NCBI GenBank assembly: GCA_036270095.1
Contig: DATBDE010000045.1
Coordinates: 1 to 43,446 of the forward strand
Direction: 5' to 3'
DNA: 43,446 nucleotides
Source of the DNA: DATBDE01 sp036270095
Lineage (GTDB): Bacteria; Actinomycetota; Thermoleophilia; Solirubrobacterales; Solirubrobacteraceae
The notes under the pieces were generated by a model. The model was given only the letters and a program-made list of their open reading frames with translations. It searched no databases and was not told the origin of the DNA. Shown in pieces: positions 16,101 through 24,651 of this stretch. Every line of letters starts with the position of its first letter. Positions within the stretch are counted from its first letter, which is position 1. Position numbers and translations under genes: made by a program.

Positions 16101-17447
16101 TCAGCAGATGGCGCAGGGACCGAGCTCCGCCGCCTGCGCCTGGCCGTTGCTGCGCCAGTACACGGTGCCGCCGGCGTAGGCCAGCGAGTCGGGGTCGAGG
16201 CCGTTCCCGGACGCGATCCGGCGGGGGCCCTGCTTGTCCAGCGCCCAGAGCTGGTCGGGGTCGCGGGTCATCACCGCCATGCCGCCGCTCTTGGTGGCCA
16301 CGATCTTCGCCACTGCCGTGCCGCCGTTGAAGCGCTGGGGCGCGAACACATGGCCGTCGGAGAGGCGGGTGAGCTTGATCAGCGTCGAGCAGTCGGTGTC
16401 GCCCGCGGCGCACGTGCGGGCGGCGTAGGCGACGCGGCCGCCGGCCACCGCGAAGGCGGACGCGGCCCCGGCGGTGCCGAGGCTCAGCGGCTTGGCCGCC
16501 CCGTTGCCGCAGGCGTAGAACGTGTTGCCGGACTGGACGACCGTGAGCTCGTTGTCGGCCGCGACCGTCTGCGCCTTGGCGGCGGTGCAGGGCGTGGCGG
16601 CGGCCGGCTTACTCGCCTGCGTGCTCGACGACGACGAGCCGTTGTCGCCGAAGGCCAGCGCCCCGGCGACGCCGCCGATCACCAGCGCCAGACTCGCGGC
16701 CAGCGCGACGGCGGCGATGGCCATGCGGCCGGTGGGTGCGGCGGGTGCCGGCGGGGCCGCCTGCGCCACGGCGGCGGGCGCCGCATCCCCCTCCTCGGGC
16801 CCCTCCTCCGCCCGCCGGCGGTCCTCCAGCCCGGTGTTGATCAGGTTCAGGGAGGCGGGCAGGATCACCAGCGGGAACAGCAGCGGCACGGCCACGAGCT
16901 GGATCCAGTCCCACAGCGTGTTGCCGGTGAAGCCGGTCCACTCCCACGGCCGCACGTAGCCGATCACGACCACCGCGACGAGCACGGTCGCGGACACCGT
17001 GGCCACGACGACGTGCCGGCCCGTGATCCGCGGGCGCAGCTCGGACCAGAAGCGGATCGTGGCGATCACGAACGGCAGCAGGATCAGCCCGAGCCAGTCC
17101 CACAGCGTGTTGCCGGTGAAGCCGGTCCACTTCCACGGTATGAGGTAGCCGAGCAGGACGATCGCTCCGAACAGCAACAGCCCGACGCCGAGCGCGATGC
17201 GCACGCGCGGGTCCATGAACTGCCGGTGACGCACCCAGATCGGCAGGGTCGCGATCGCGATCGGCAGGAGCAGGAGCTGCAGCCAATCCCACAGCGTGTC
17301 GTTGTCGCTGAACCCGGTCCACGCCCAGTGGCCGGCGTAGCCGCCGATGAGCAGGACGATGAGCGCCACGACCCCGCAGATGGCGGCGAAGCCGCGCATC
17401 TGTGGGGCGCGCTTGGAGGCGGGGGCGGCGGGCGACGATGCGGCCAT
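16101..17447 (-). CDS. Membrane protein with three W-x-WTGF/TLWDWL modules and a soluble C-terminal domain
   Basis: The 448-residue protein contains three consecutive copies of a module of about 60 residues: a membrane helix, then WAWTGFSDNDTLWDWLQL, WKWTGFTGNTLWDWLGL or WEWTGFTGNTLWDWIQL, then a second helix with LLLP. After a charged Ala/Glu/Pro linker there is a seventh hydrophobic helix (near 245-265). A secreted domain follows with four or more cysteines, including the terminal CAIC, and beta-propeller-like strands such as GGTVYWRSNGQ. The ribosome binding site GGGAG lies 8 bp before the ATG. The module looks like a repeated two-helix hairpin with a conserved Trp-rich loop. Function is unknown. 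The stop is 1 bp from the convergent gene at 15647-16099. Confidence 0.78.
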   Translation of the reverse strand: MAASSPAAPASKRAPQMRGFAAICGVVALIVLLIGGYAGHWAWTGFSDNDTLWDWLQLLLLPIAIATLPIWVRHRQFMDPRVRIALGVGLLLFGAIVLLGYLIPWKWTGFTGNTLWDWLGLILLPFVIATIRFWSELRPRITGRHVVVATVSATVLVAVVVIGYVRPWEWTGFTGNTLWDWIQLVAVPLLFPLVILPASLNLINTGLEDRRRAEEGPEEGDAAPAAVAQAAPPAPAAPTGRMAIAAVALAASLALVIGGVAGALAFGDNGSSSSSTQASKPAAATPCTAAKAQTVAADNELTVVQSGNTFYACGNGAAKPLSLGTAGAASAFAVAGGRVAYAARTCAAGDTDCSTLIKLTRLSDGHVFAPQRFNGGTAVAKIVATKSGGMAVMTRDPDQLWALDKQGPRRIASGNGLDPDSLAYAGGTVYWRSNGQAQAAELGPCAIC

Positions 17448-17500
17448 GATCGGCTCTCCCAGGTTTCGGGCCGGCGGGTCGCCGCGAACTTACTACCTCA

Positions 17501-17561
17501 GGGGGTCAAGTCTTTCTTTGCCGCACCGGATTGCGGTGCGGCAAAGAAAGTCTTGACCCCC
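17501..17561. repeat. 61-nt near-perfect palindrome (REP/MITE-like)
   Basis: Arms of 28 nt (17501-17528 and 17534-17561) pair with a single mismatch around the loop GATTG. The ends are GGGGGTCAAG and CTTGACCCCC. The element is richer in A/T than its surroundings (TCTTTCTTTG). It sits 54 bp upstream of the start of the gene at 16101-17447, so it is badly placed for a simple terminator. A palindromic mobile repeat of the REP/RAYT kind is the best guess; no transposase is nearby. Confidence 0.7.
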
Positions 17562-17592
17562 CCACCCGCTGCCGACGGTATGTCCTCCTCTA

Positions 17593-17630
17593 CGACCGGC
17601 CCGGGCGGTTCGGTTGACCCGGGCCGGTCG
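17593..17630 (-). terminator. GC-rich hairpin terminator of the DUF347 gene
   Basis: Perfect 13-bp arms (CGACCGGCCCGGG with its complement) enclose a 12-nt loop. The hairpin lies 30 bp beyond the stop of the minus-strand gene 17660-18517. There is no T-run, as is common in high-GC actinobacteria. Confidence 0.6.
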
Positions 17631-17659
17631 TGTCGGAGGCTGAGGAGGAGGCTCTGGCC

Positions 17660-18517
17660 TCAGGCCTCTTGGCGGGCGAGCTCGAGCGCCCGCCGGCGGC
17701 GGGTGGCCTCTTCGTCGTGCTCGATCTCCTCCCGGGGCGTCTGGTCGCGTTTGGTGATCGTGAGGTACGTCACCAGCGCGAGGATGCACCCGAGGAAGAT
17801 GTAGCTCGTGGTGGTGGTCCCCAGGCCGAGCCCGCTGGTGTGGGCGGGCTGCGAGAGCCCGTCGCCGATCGAGGCGCCCAGCGGCCGGGTGAGGATGTAG
17901 GCCAGCCAGAAGGCCAGCACGGCATTGAGCTTCAGCCCGAAGTGGGCCACGGTGACCAGGGCGATGGCGCCGCCGAAGATCGCGGCCGAGACCCAGTACC
18001 CGAGGGCGAACTTCTCGGCGATGAGGTCGCCGACGGCGGTCCCGAGCGCGAACGTGAACAGGATCGCCAGCCAGTAGAAGGCCTCGCGGCGGGTGGTGAC
18101 GATCGTGTGGATCGAGAGCGTGCGCTCGACGAGCCACCAGACCAGGAAGACCAGCGCGAGGAGGATGCTGAACACGATCGTGCTCGTGGTCAGCGGCACC
18201 TTGTAGGCGTCGGTCAGGTTGTCGGTGATCAGCGTGCCGAACACGCTGATGACGACGACGACGGACCAGTAGACCCCCGGCACGTACCGGCGGAACCGGA
18301 CCTGGACGATCAACAGCGCGACGAGGAGCGCACCGGCCACGGAGGTGGTGTTGGACAGACCGAGGCCGAGGTTGATGTTGAGGTAGTCGGCCGCGGTCTC
18401 GCCGATCGTCGTGCACATGATCTTGATCACCCAGAAGAAGAAGGTGACTTCCGGGACCTTGTTCAGCATGGTGCGGGCCAGCGACTTGCCGGACCCGTTG
18501 GTGAAGATGGCGGACAT
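17660..18517 (-). CDS. DUF347 / COG4705 membrane-anchored protein
   Basis: The 285-residue protein has about eight membrane helices arranged as repeated tetraspan units. The typical motifs are NKVPEVTFFFWVIKIMCTTI, GETAADYLN, GTLITDNLTDAYKVPLTTST, ERTLSIHTIVTTRREAFYW and ALGTAVGDLIAEKFALGYW. Conserved Glu, Asp, His and Asn within the helices suggest ion or small-molecule handling, but no function is established that I can name. It is divergent from a response regulator at 18621 (103-bp gap), which may control it. A strong hairpin follows its stop. Confidence 0.85.
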   Translation of the reverse strand: MSAIFTNGSGKSLARTMLNKVPEVTFFFWVIKIMCTTIGETAADYLNINLGLGLSNTTSVAGALLVALLIVQVRFRRYVPGVYWSVVVVISVFGTLITDNLTDAYKVPLTTSTIVFSILLALVFLVWWLVERTLSIHTIVTTRREAFYWLAILFTFALGTAVGDLIAEKFALGYWVSAAIFGGAIALVTVAHFGLKLNAVLAFWLAYILTRPLGASIGDGLSQPAHTSGLGLGTTTTSYIFLGCILALVTYLTITKRDQTPREEIEHDEEATRRRRALELARQEA

Positions 18518-18580
18518 GGCGCGGCAGGATGGGCGGGGTCACCTGCAGGCTTCCTGAACGGGCGCGATCTCCCGCCGTTT

Positions 18581-18597
18581 TTGACCGAGCGTTGACT
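18581..18597 (+). promoter_or_regulatory. TTGAC direct repeat upstream of response regulator
   Basis: TTGACC (18581) and TTGACT (18592) are spaced exactly 11 bp start to start, one helical turn. OmpR/PhoB-type regulators usually bind such tandem half-sites. The repeat lies 24-40 bp before ATG 18621 in the divergent gap with the DUF347 gene. The downstream copy could instead serve as a -35 element. Confidence 0.4.
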
Positions 18598-18620
18598 TCG
18601 GGGCTCCCAGACTGCCCGCC

Positions 18621-19286
18621 ATGGACCCCGTCGTGGGCATCTGCGAGGACGACCATGGCCTGCGTGGGGCGCTGGTCCGGGCCCTCGAGTCCGAGGGCTA
18701 CGCCATCCGCACGGCGTCCACCGGCCACGAGGCCATGGCCTCGTTCGGGAACGGCAACGTCGACGCGCTGATCCTCGACATCGGGCTCCCCGACGCCGAC
18801 GGCCGCGACGTCTGCCAGGCGCTGCGCGCGCACGGCGTGGAGGCCCCGGTGCTGTTCCTCACCGCCCGCGACGCCCTCGTCGACCGGCTCGCCGGCTTCG
18901 GCGCCGGCGGAGACGACTACTTGACAAAGCCGTTCGCGCTGGCCGAGCTGCTGGTGCGGCTGCGCGCGCTCCTGCGCCGCGTGGCGCCTGCGGTGCCGGA
19001 CCTGCCGAGTGGGCTGCGGCTCGACCCGGCCGAGCACGGGCTGCGCCTGGGCGACCGCATGGAGCGGCTCACGCCGACCGAGTTCCGCCTCATCGCCGTG
19101 CTCGCCGCGCAGCGCGGCGCCGTGATCCGCCGCCGCGACCTGCTCGCCGCCGGCTGGCCCGACGGCGCCCTCGTGCACGACAACACGCTGCACAGCTTCA
19201 TGACCCGGCTGCGGCGCAAGCTGCACGCCGTCGGCGCGGAGATGCACATCGAGACCGTGCGCGGCGTCGGCTACACGCTGCGCTAG
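18621..19286 (+). CDS. OmpR/PhoB-family response regulator (orphan)
   Basis: The 221-residue protein has a receiver domain with acidic pocket Glu9/Asp10/Asp11, phosphoacceptor Asp53 (ALILDIGLPDADG), Thr81 and Lys103 (YLTKPF). A winged-helix domain follows (about 125-221, LTPTEFRLIAVLAAQ) ending VRGVGYTLR. All residues needed for phosphorylation are present. No histidine kinase gene is adjacent, so its partner lies elsewhere; the kinase at 26661 has its own overlapping regulator. Its gene is divergent from the DUF347 membrane protein, a likely target. Confidence 0.93.
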   Translation: MDPVVGICEDDHGLRGALVRALESEGYAIRTASTGHEAMASFGNGNVDALILDIGLPDADGRDVCQALRAHGVEAPVLFLTARDALVDRLAGFGAGGDDYLTKPFALAELLVRLRALLRRVAPAVPDLPSGLRLDPAEHGLRLGDRMERLTPTEFRLIAVLAAQRGAVIRRRDLLAAGWPDGALVHDNTLHSFMTRLRRKLHAVGAEMHIETVRGVGYTLR

Positions 19287-19298
19287 CAGCTAGCGCAG
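19278..19298. terminator. 21-bp perfect palindrome spanning two convergent stop codons
   Basis: CTGCGCTAGC-A-GCTAGCGCAG is perfectly symmetrical. It contains both TAG stops, one for the response regulator (19284-19286) and one for the minus-strand lipoprotein gene (19290-19292). It could act as a small bidirectional terminator, although the 1-nt loop is too tight unless the inner pairs open. Confidence 0.4.
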
Positions 19299-21311
19299 GA
19301 TCCCCGTGTGCCCGATCGAGTAGCGGCCGGGCTGCGGCCACACGCACAGGCCGTGCGGGCCCGCGCCCACGGTGATGCGCCGCAGCAGGCGGCCGGTGCG
19401 GGTGGAGATCTCGTAGACCTGGCCGTTGTAGCGGCCCGACAGCCACAGGGCGCGGCCGTCGGCCGAGACGCCGCCCATGTCGGGTGAGCCGCCACCGGGC
19501 AGGCGCCACTTGGCGATCACCCGCCGGCGGCGGAACGAGAGCACCGAGACGCTGCCCTCGTCGCGGTTGGAGACGTAGAGGCGGCGCGCGTCGCGGCTCG
19601 GGTACAGCCCGTGCGCGCCCATGCCGGTCTTGACCAGGCGCTCGCGGCGCATGTGGCGGGCGTCGACCAGCCACACGCCGCCGGCGGCCATGTCGGCGAC
19701 GTAGAACGTGTGCCCGTCGGGTGACAGCTTGACGTCCTGGGGCATGGCCTTGCCCGGCAGGCGGATCACCTTCTCGAGGCGCTCGTGCACGAGGTCGATG
19801 ACGGCGAGGCGGCCGCCGAACTCGCACGAGGCCAGGGCCTGGCGCCCGTCGGCGGTGAAGTCCATGTGGTCGACGCCCTGGCACTGGGGCAGGTTCAGGG
19901 ACCGGTGCAGGCGCATGCTGTGGGCGTCGCGGAAGTCGAGGCGGTCGTGGGCTTCGGCCACCACGATCGCGTAGCGGCCGTCGACGGTGAAGTAGAGGTT
20001 GTAGGGGTCGGTGACCGGGACGGGCTTCCCCGGGCGGCTCGTGCGGGGGTCGATCGGCGTCAGGCTGTTGCCCTTGTCGTTGGTGACCCACAGCGTCTTC
20101 AGGTCCCACGACGGGGTGACGTGCTGGGGCAGGGCGCCGACGGAGAAGTGGCGCATGATCTTCCCCGTGCGCTGGCTGATGACGTCGACCGTGTTGGACT
20201 GCGAGTTGGGCACGTAGATGCGCGCGGGGTCGCGGCGGACGGTGGGGCTGAGCATCCCGGCGCCATCGGCCGCGTAGACGTTGCGGGGGCTTCGCTGTGC
20301 GGCCGCGGCGGCGCGCGCGCCCAGCGTCAGGCGGTAGATCTGGTCGCGGGCGCGGCCGTGCGTGTCGCGGCCGCCGAGCACGAGCGCCTGGTCGCCATAG
20401 CTTGCCGCGCCGAGGTCGGACAGCGCCACGGGCAGGCGGCCGGCGCGGCGCACCCGGCCACTGGCGGGATCGACCGCATAGATGGTGCGGCGCTGGCTCG
20501 TGGGGTCGTCGCCGCGGCCGCCGACCACGTAGAAGCGCCGGCCCAGGCTCACGGCGGCGGCGTGGGTAAGCGGGGCGGGCAGGCGGCCGATGCGGCGCAC
20601 GCGATGGGTGGCCGGGTCGAAGCGCAGGATTGCGTCGGTCGCGGTCGTGCCGGAGGTGCCGCCGGCGACGAGCACCGACGCGCCCACGCGCGCGACCGCC
20701 GCGTAGCGCAGCGGCTGGGGCAGCCGCGCCACCGTGCGCGGCCGCTGGCCGGGCCGGAAGGCGACGATCGACCGCAGCGGAGCGGTGCCCGTGTAGCCGC
20801 CGATCACGTACGCGACGCCGCCCACGACGCTGGCCTCGACGTCCGAGGCGCCGATCGGCAGCCGCGCCACCTGCCGCGTGGCGGTGCCGCGGCGGACGTC
20901 GAGCACGGCGTCGCTGGTGGCGCCGGCGTTGCCGCCGCCGAAGAAGAACACGCGGCCGTCCAGCGAGGCCGCGGCGGCGTCGTGCTGGGCCCTGGGCAGC
21001 GTGCCCACCTCGGTGGCGCGGTGGCGCGGGTCGACGTGGACGATGGTGTCCAGCGACGCGTCGGCGGCGTCGAGCCCGCCGATCACGGTGGCGGCGCCGC
21101 CGGGCAACGCGGCCACGGCCGGGAGCTGCACCGGCGACGGCAGGCGGCCGGCGCGGCGCACGACGAGGACGGTGCGCTTCGGCGCCGGCGCGGGCAGCGT
21201 ATGCAGGGCGGGCGTCGAGGTCGCCGGTGGCTCGCCGTTGCCGCCCCCGCAGCCGGCCAGCGCAGCCGCCGCGAGCAGGGCCACAGCCGGGAAGAGGCGC
21301 CAAGCGGTCAT
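19290..21311 (-). CDS. Lipoprotein with Kelch-type and YVTN-type beta-propellers
   Basis: The 673-residue protein starts with a lipoprotein signal (LFPAVALLAAAALAGCGGG, lipobox LAGC). Residues about 50-330 hold six to seven Kelch-like repeats (GRVFFFGGGNAG, GVAYVIGGYTG, RRFYVVGGRGDD, QALVLGGRDTHG). Residues about 340-673 form a second propeller of YVTN/NHL type (RIYVPNSQSNTVDVISQRTG, GHTFYVADMAAGGVWLVDA, RLYVSNRDEGSVSVLSF). It should be anchored outside the membrane and bind a ligand or partner. Its ATG overlaps the stop of the ABC permease (ATGA), so it is the last gene of the five-gene operon from 25882 and probably assists or monitors that transporter. Confidence 0.88.
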   Translation of the reverse strand: MTAWRLFPAVALLAAAALAGCGGGNGEPPATSTPALHTLPAPAPKRTVLVVRRAGRLPSPVQLPAVAALPGGAATVIGGLDAADASLDTIVHVDPRHRATEVGTLPRAQHDAAAASLDGRVFFFGGGNAGATSDAVLDVRRGTATRQVARLPIGASDVEASVVGGVAYVIGGYTGTAPLRSIVAFRPGQRPRTVARLPQPLRYAAVARVGASVLVAGGTSGTTATDAILRFDPATHRVRRIGRLPAPLTHAAAVSLGRRFYVVGGRGDDPTSQRRTIYAVDPASGRVRRAGRLPVALSDLGAASYGDQALVLGGRDTHGRARDQIYRLTLGARAAAAAQRSPRNVYAADGAGMLSPTVRRDPARIYVPNSQSNTVDVISQRTGKIMRHFSVGALPQHVTPSWDLKTLWVTNDKGNSLTPIDPRTSRPGKPVPVTDPYNLYFTVDGRYAIVVAEAHDRLDFRDAHSMRLHRSLNLPQCQGVDHMDFTADGRQALASCEFGGRLAVIDLVHERLEKVIRLPGKAMPQDVKLSPDGHTFYVADMAAGGVWLVDARHMRRERLVKTGMGAHGLYPSRDARRLYVSNRDEGSVSVLSFRRRRVIAKWRLPGGGSPDMGGVSADGRALWLSGRYNGQVYEISTRTGRLLRRITVGAGPHGLCVWPQPGRYSIGHTGILR

Positions 21312-23974
21312 GCGTCGCGCAGCACGCTGATTGCGGGACGGCGGAGCCTGCGCAGCGTCACTCCGCCCGCGATCGCGGCCGCGGCGGCGGCCAGCGCCAC
21401 GAGGCCGCCCAGGTAGGCCCAGGGGATCGCGGGGGCGTCCGGCGGCGGGTCGAAGACGCCGGAAAGGATCGTGATGAGCATGGCCGTGATGGCCACCGCG
21501 ATCAGCGCCCCGAGCACCACCCCGCCCACGGTCACGAGCAGCGACTCCGCCCACACGAAGGCACCCAGGTCGCGCGCGCGGGCGCCCAACGCGGAGGCGA
21601 TGGCGAACGTGCGCCGGCGCTCGGCAAACCCGAGCGCGAGCACGAGCCCCGTGGCCGCGGCGACGAGCACGAGCGCGAAGACGAGCTCGACCTTCGTGAG
21701 CCCGGCCATGCCCACCGCGGTCAGGTTGGAGCCAACGATCTTGCGCTGGGTCGTGATGTCGGTGACCGAGGCCGTCGGGCCCGCGACGCGCCGCACCCGG
21801 CTCGCCACCGCCGCCGGGCTCGTGCCGTCGGTCGAGATGAGGAAGGTGCCGACCGCGGGGTTGTGCGTGACGCGCGCGACGTAGCCCGCGTTGGCCACGA
21901 AGAAGCTGTCCAGCGGCGCGGTGGGGAACTCCCGCGCCACACCCGCGTAGTGGAACGGGACCGTGGCGAAGCGGCCGGTGGCACCGTCGAGCAGGCGCAG
22001 GCGCAGCAGCTCGCCGGGCGAGAGCTGGTAGTCGCGGACGGTCTCCTCGCTGACCAGGACCGCGCTCGGCTGGGTCTGGAGCCGGTGCATGAGCCCGGAG
22101 GCGCTGCCGCCGGCAAACCACGCGTCCTGGAGCTTGCCCGCGGCGGCGATGGTCGTGGGCCGGACGCCGTAGAGGTCCTGGAGGTCGGGGCCGATGTACG
22201 CGTAGCGGTGCTGCAGCGGCTCGACCGAGGCGACGCCTCCGGCGCGCTGCAGGCGCTGCGCAAAGGCCGGCGCCGTGGTCGCCGTGCTCGGCTCGTTGAC
22301 GGTGACGTCGGCGCCGTTGGTCAGGCGCGCGTCGACCCCGGCCTGCTGCCGGTAGGTGGCGTCGAACACCGCGGTCGAGGCGGCGAAGGCGACGGTCACA
22401 GCGACCAGCGCGACGGCGCGGGCCAGCAGCCCGCGCTGGCGGCTCATCGTCGCCACCACCGTCGAGGCGAGCGGGCCGCCGACCGGGTGCAGCGTGCGCG
22501 CGAGCGGCCGTCGCCCGCGGTTCAGCACGAGCTCGGCGAGGCGATAGGCGAGCAGCCCGGCGCCGATCCAACCCAGGATCGGCGCCAGCAGGGCGTACCA
22601 GTTGACCGAGACCTGGGGCACGCCCTCGGGGGCGACCACGAGCTGGTAGCCGTTGGCCGAGGCCTGCCAGTACACGAGCGCGGCGCCCACCAGGCAGGCG
22701 ACGTCGAGGCCCCAGCGCTGCCAGCGCGGCGCCCGCCCGGGTCGCGGTGGCGCCCGGTGCGCCGCCGCGACGGTGAGCGAGCGCGCCTGCCGCCACGCGG
22801 GCAGGGTGATCGCGGCGCCGGCGATGAGCAGGCCGGCCAGCGCCGACCCGCCCGCCCAGAGCAGCGCCGACAGCGTGCTGGCCCCGAAGCTCGCGCTGCC
22901 GAACACGGTGGCGCCGAGCAGCAGCGCGATGCCCAGGCCCAGCGCGACCCCGACCCCGCCGGCCAGCGCCGCCTCGAGCGCGGCCAGCCCCACAAGTCGG
23001 CGCGTCGTCGCCCCGCGCGTGCGCAGCAGCGCCTGATCCTCGCGCCGGCGCTGGGCGCCCCCCGCCGCCAGCGTCGCGGTCAGCAGGGCGGCCACGATCG
23101 CGCCGGGCAGGCCCAGGAACAGGAACAGCAGCTCGGCGTAGAGCGCGTCGCTGCGGGCCTTGTCCAGCGTCGCGCCGAGGTTGTCGCCCACGAGGCCCGA
23201 GCCGACGAGCCGGCTCTCGAGCTGACGCGCCTGCCCGCTGACCCGCGTGAACGCCGCGCCCGGGCTGGCCGGGAGGTCGTGGCGCAGGCGGACGTGGACC
23301 TGTGTGCGCACGAGGTCGGCGCGCTTTGCGGCCAGCGGCGCCACGACCGTGCGGAAGGTGGCCGCGGGCAGCAGCACGACGTTGTCGGGCGGCGCCTGGG
23401 CCTGCGCGCCCGGCGGGGCGCCCACGCGCTGGAACAGCGAGTCGGCCTCGGGCAGGTCGACGATCCCGTCCACGCGCACGTGCGCGGGCGGCAGCCCCGC
23501 GCGCCCGACCGCGACGGTGTCGCCGGGCTGGGCGTGCAGGTTGGCCGCGGTCTGCTGGGCCAGCAGCACGCCGTCCCCCCGGCCCGAGAGCGTGCGCAGC
23601 TGCCCTCCGAACGCGCGCGCGTAGCCGGGCGGGAGCCCGAGCACCCGCCCGGGCCCCGTGGTCTGCCCCGATCCGCCGGCGGTGCCCGACAGGCCGGTGG
23701 TGGCGGCAAAGCCCACCGGCAGCGCGCGCGTCACGCCGGGGAAGTGGCGGGTGGCGGCCAGCACGCGGGCGGGGTCGCTGCCAGGCTGCGCCTCGACCTG
23801 CCAGTCCACGCCGACCCGCGCGATCGCGCGCTGGGTCATCTTGGCCTCGGTGGCCGAGAGGAAGGCGCCGATCGACGCCAGCAGCGCCACGGCGACCGCC
23901 ACGCCGGCGGCGGTGGCGACGAGCCGGCCCGGGCGGCGCCGGACGACGCCGTGCAGCCAGCTCAGCGCAGCCAT
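21308..23974 (-). CDS. FtsX/MacB-type ABC transporter permease
   Basis: This 888-residue permease has an N-terminal membrane helix (about 18-40, VATAAGVAVAVALLASIGAF) and then a large extracytoplasmic domain of about 250 residues. A first FtsX-like helix group (about 290-420), further helices near 450-550, a second external domain (about 555-760) and a final FtsX group (about 770-880, LVFALVLVAAATGLVLALGF) follow. It ends LRRLRRPAISVLRDA, typical of the family. It is the only permease for two ATPase genes. Type VII ABC systems act by mechanical transfer across the envelope rather than by channel transport. ATG 23974 overlaps the preceding ATPase gene by 13 bp. Confidence 0.9.
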   Translation of the reverse strand: MAALSWLHGVVRRRPGRLVATAAGVAVAVALLASIGAFLSATEAKMTQRAIARVGVDWQVEAQPGSDPARVLAATRHFPGVTRALPVGFAATTGLSGTAGGSGQTTGPGRVLGLPPGYARAFGGQLRTLSGRGDGVLLAQQTAANLHAQPGDTVAVGRAGLPPAHVRVDGIVDLPEADSLFQRVGAPPGAQAQAPPDNVVLLPAATFRTVVAPLAAKRADLVRTQVHVRLRHDLPASPGAAFTRVSGQARQLESRLVGSGLVGDNLGATLDKARSDALYAELLFLFLGLPGAIVAALLTATLAAGGAQRRREDQALLRTRGATTRRLVGLAALEAALAGGVGVALGLGIALLLGATVFGSASFGASTLSALLWAGGSALAGLLIAGAAITLPAWRQARSLTVAAAHRAPPRPGRAPRWQRWGLDVACLVGAALVYWQASANGYQLVVAPEGVPQVSVNWYALLAPILGWIGAGLLAYRLAELVLNRGRRPLARTLHPVGGPLASTVVATMSRQRGLLARAVALVAVTVAFAASTAVFDATYRQQAGVDARLTNGADVTVNEPSTATTAPAFAQRLQRAGGVASVEPLQHRYAYIGPDLQDLYGVRPTTIAAAGKLQDAWFAGGSASGLMHRLQTQPSAVLVSEETVRDYQLSPGELLRLRLLDGATGRFATVPFHYAGVAREFPTAPLDSFFVANAGYVARVTHNPAVGTFLISTDGTSPAAVASRVRRVAGPTASVTDITTQRKIVGSNLTAVGMAGLTKVELVFALVLVAAATGLVLALGFAERRRTFAIASALGARARDLGAFVWAESLLVTVGGVVLGALIAVAITAMLITILSGVFDPPPDAPAIPWAYLGGLVALAAAAAAIAGGVTLRRLRRPAISVLRDA

Positions 23975-24651
23975 GCCCGCTGCGCCGTCGTGAAGGCGAG
24001 GCGGCCGTCGCGCATCAGCCAGCGCTCGGGCAGCCGCTCGGCGACCTCGGGGTCGTGGGTCGCGACGATCAGGGCGGCGCCGCTGTGGCGGGCGGCCTCC
24101 TCGAGCACGTCGACGACCGCGGTGGCATTCCCGTGGTCGAGCTGCCCGGTGGGCTCGTCGGCCAGCAGCAGCACCGGGTGGCCGGTCAGCGCCCGCGCCA
24201 CCGCGACGCGCTGGGCCTGCCCGCCGGAGATCTCCTCGGGCAGCTTGGACGCGAGGTCGGCGAGGTCGAGCCGCTCCAGCGCCGCCCTCGCCCCGGACGT
24301 GGCCTCGGCCTCGGTCCGGCCGGCGAGCAGCAGCGGCAGGGCGACGTTCTCCCCCACGGTCAGCGGCGGGAGCAGGCTCGGGCCCTGGAAGACGACGCCG
24401 ATGCGGCTGGGCCGCAGGGCGTCGCGGGGCCCGATCTCGGGCCAGGTCACCGTCCCCAGCGTCGGCGCGTCCAGGCCCGCGAGCAGGTGCAGCAGCGTCG
24501 ACTTCCCGGACCCGGACGGGCCGGTGACCGCGATGCGCGTGCCGGCGAAGATCTCGCACGTCGTGGGCTGCAGCGCCACGACCGCCCGCGGTCCGTGGCC
24601 GAACGTGCGCGCGGCGCCGTCGCAGCGGGCCACCGGCCGCGGGGCGGTCAT
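23962..24651 (-). CDS. ABC transporter ATPase (LolD/MacB-like) 2
   Basis: The 229-residue nucleotide-binding subunit has Walker A GPSGSGKST (44-52), Q-loop Gln89 (IGVVFQGPSLL), signature ISGGQ (141-145), Walker B LLLADEP (161-167) and H-loop His199. All catalytic elements are intact. It overlaps the upstream ATPase gene by ATGA (24648-24651) and the permease gene by 13 bp. It probably pairs with the ATPase at 24648-25313 as a heterodimer under the 888-residue permease. Confidence 0.94.
   Translation of the reverse strand: MTAPRPVARCDGAARTFGHGPRAVVALQPTTCEIFAGTRIAVTGPSGSGKSTLLHLLAGLDAPTLGTVTWPEIGPRDALRPSRIGVVFQGPSLLPPLTVGENVALPLLLAGRTEAEATSGARAALERLDLADLASKLPEEISGGQAQRVAVARALTGHPVLLLADEPTGQLDHGNATAVVDVLEEAARHSGAALIVATHDPEVAERLPERWLMRDGRLAFTTAQRAWLR

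Noticed and set aside
17501..17561. Simple rho-independent terminator for the DUF347 gene
   Set aside because: A better hairpin (17593-17630) lies closer to the stop, and the 61-nt element is adjacent to the next gene's promoter region.
16017..17804. A 595-residue plus-strand frame crossing the 61-nt palindrome
   Set aside because: It is antisense to the triplicate-module protein and has no signal, domain or plausible start.
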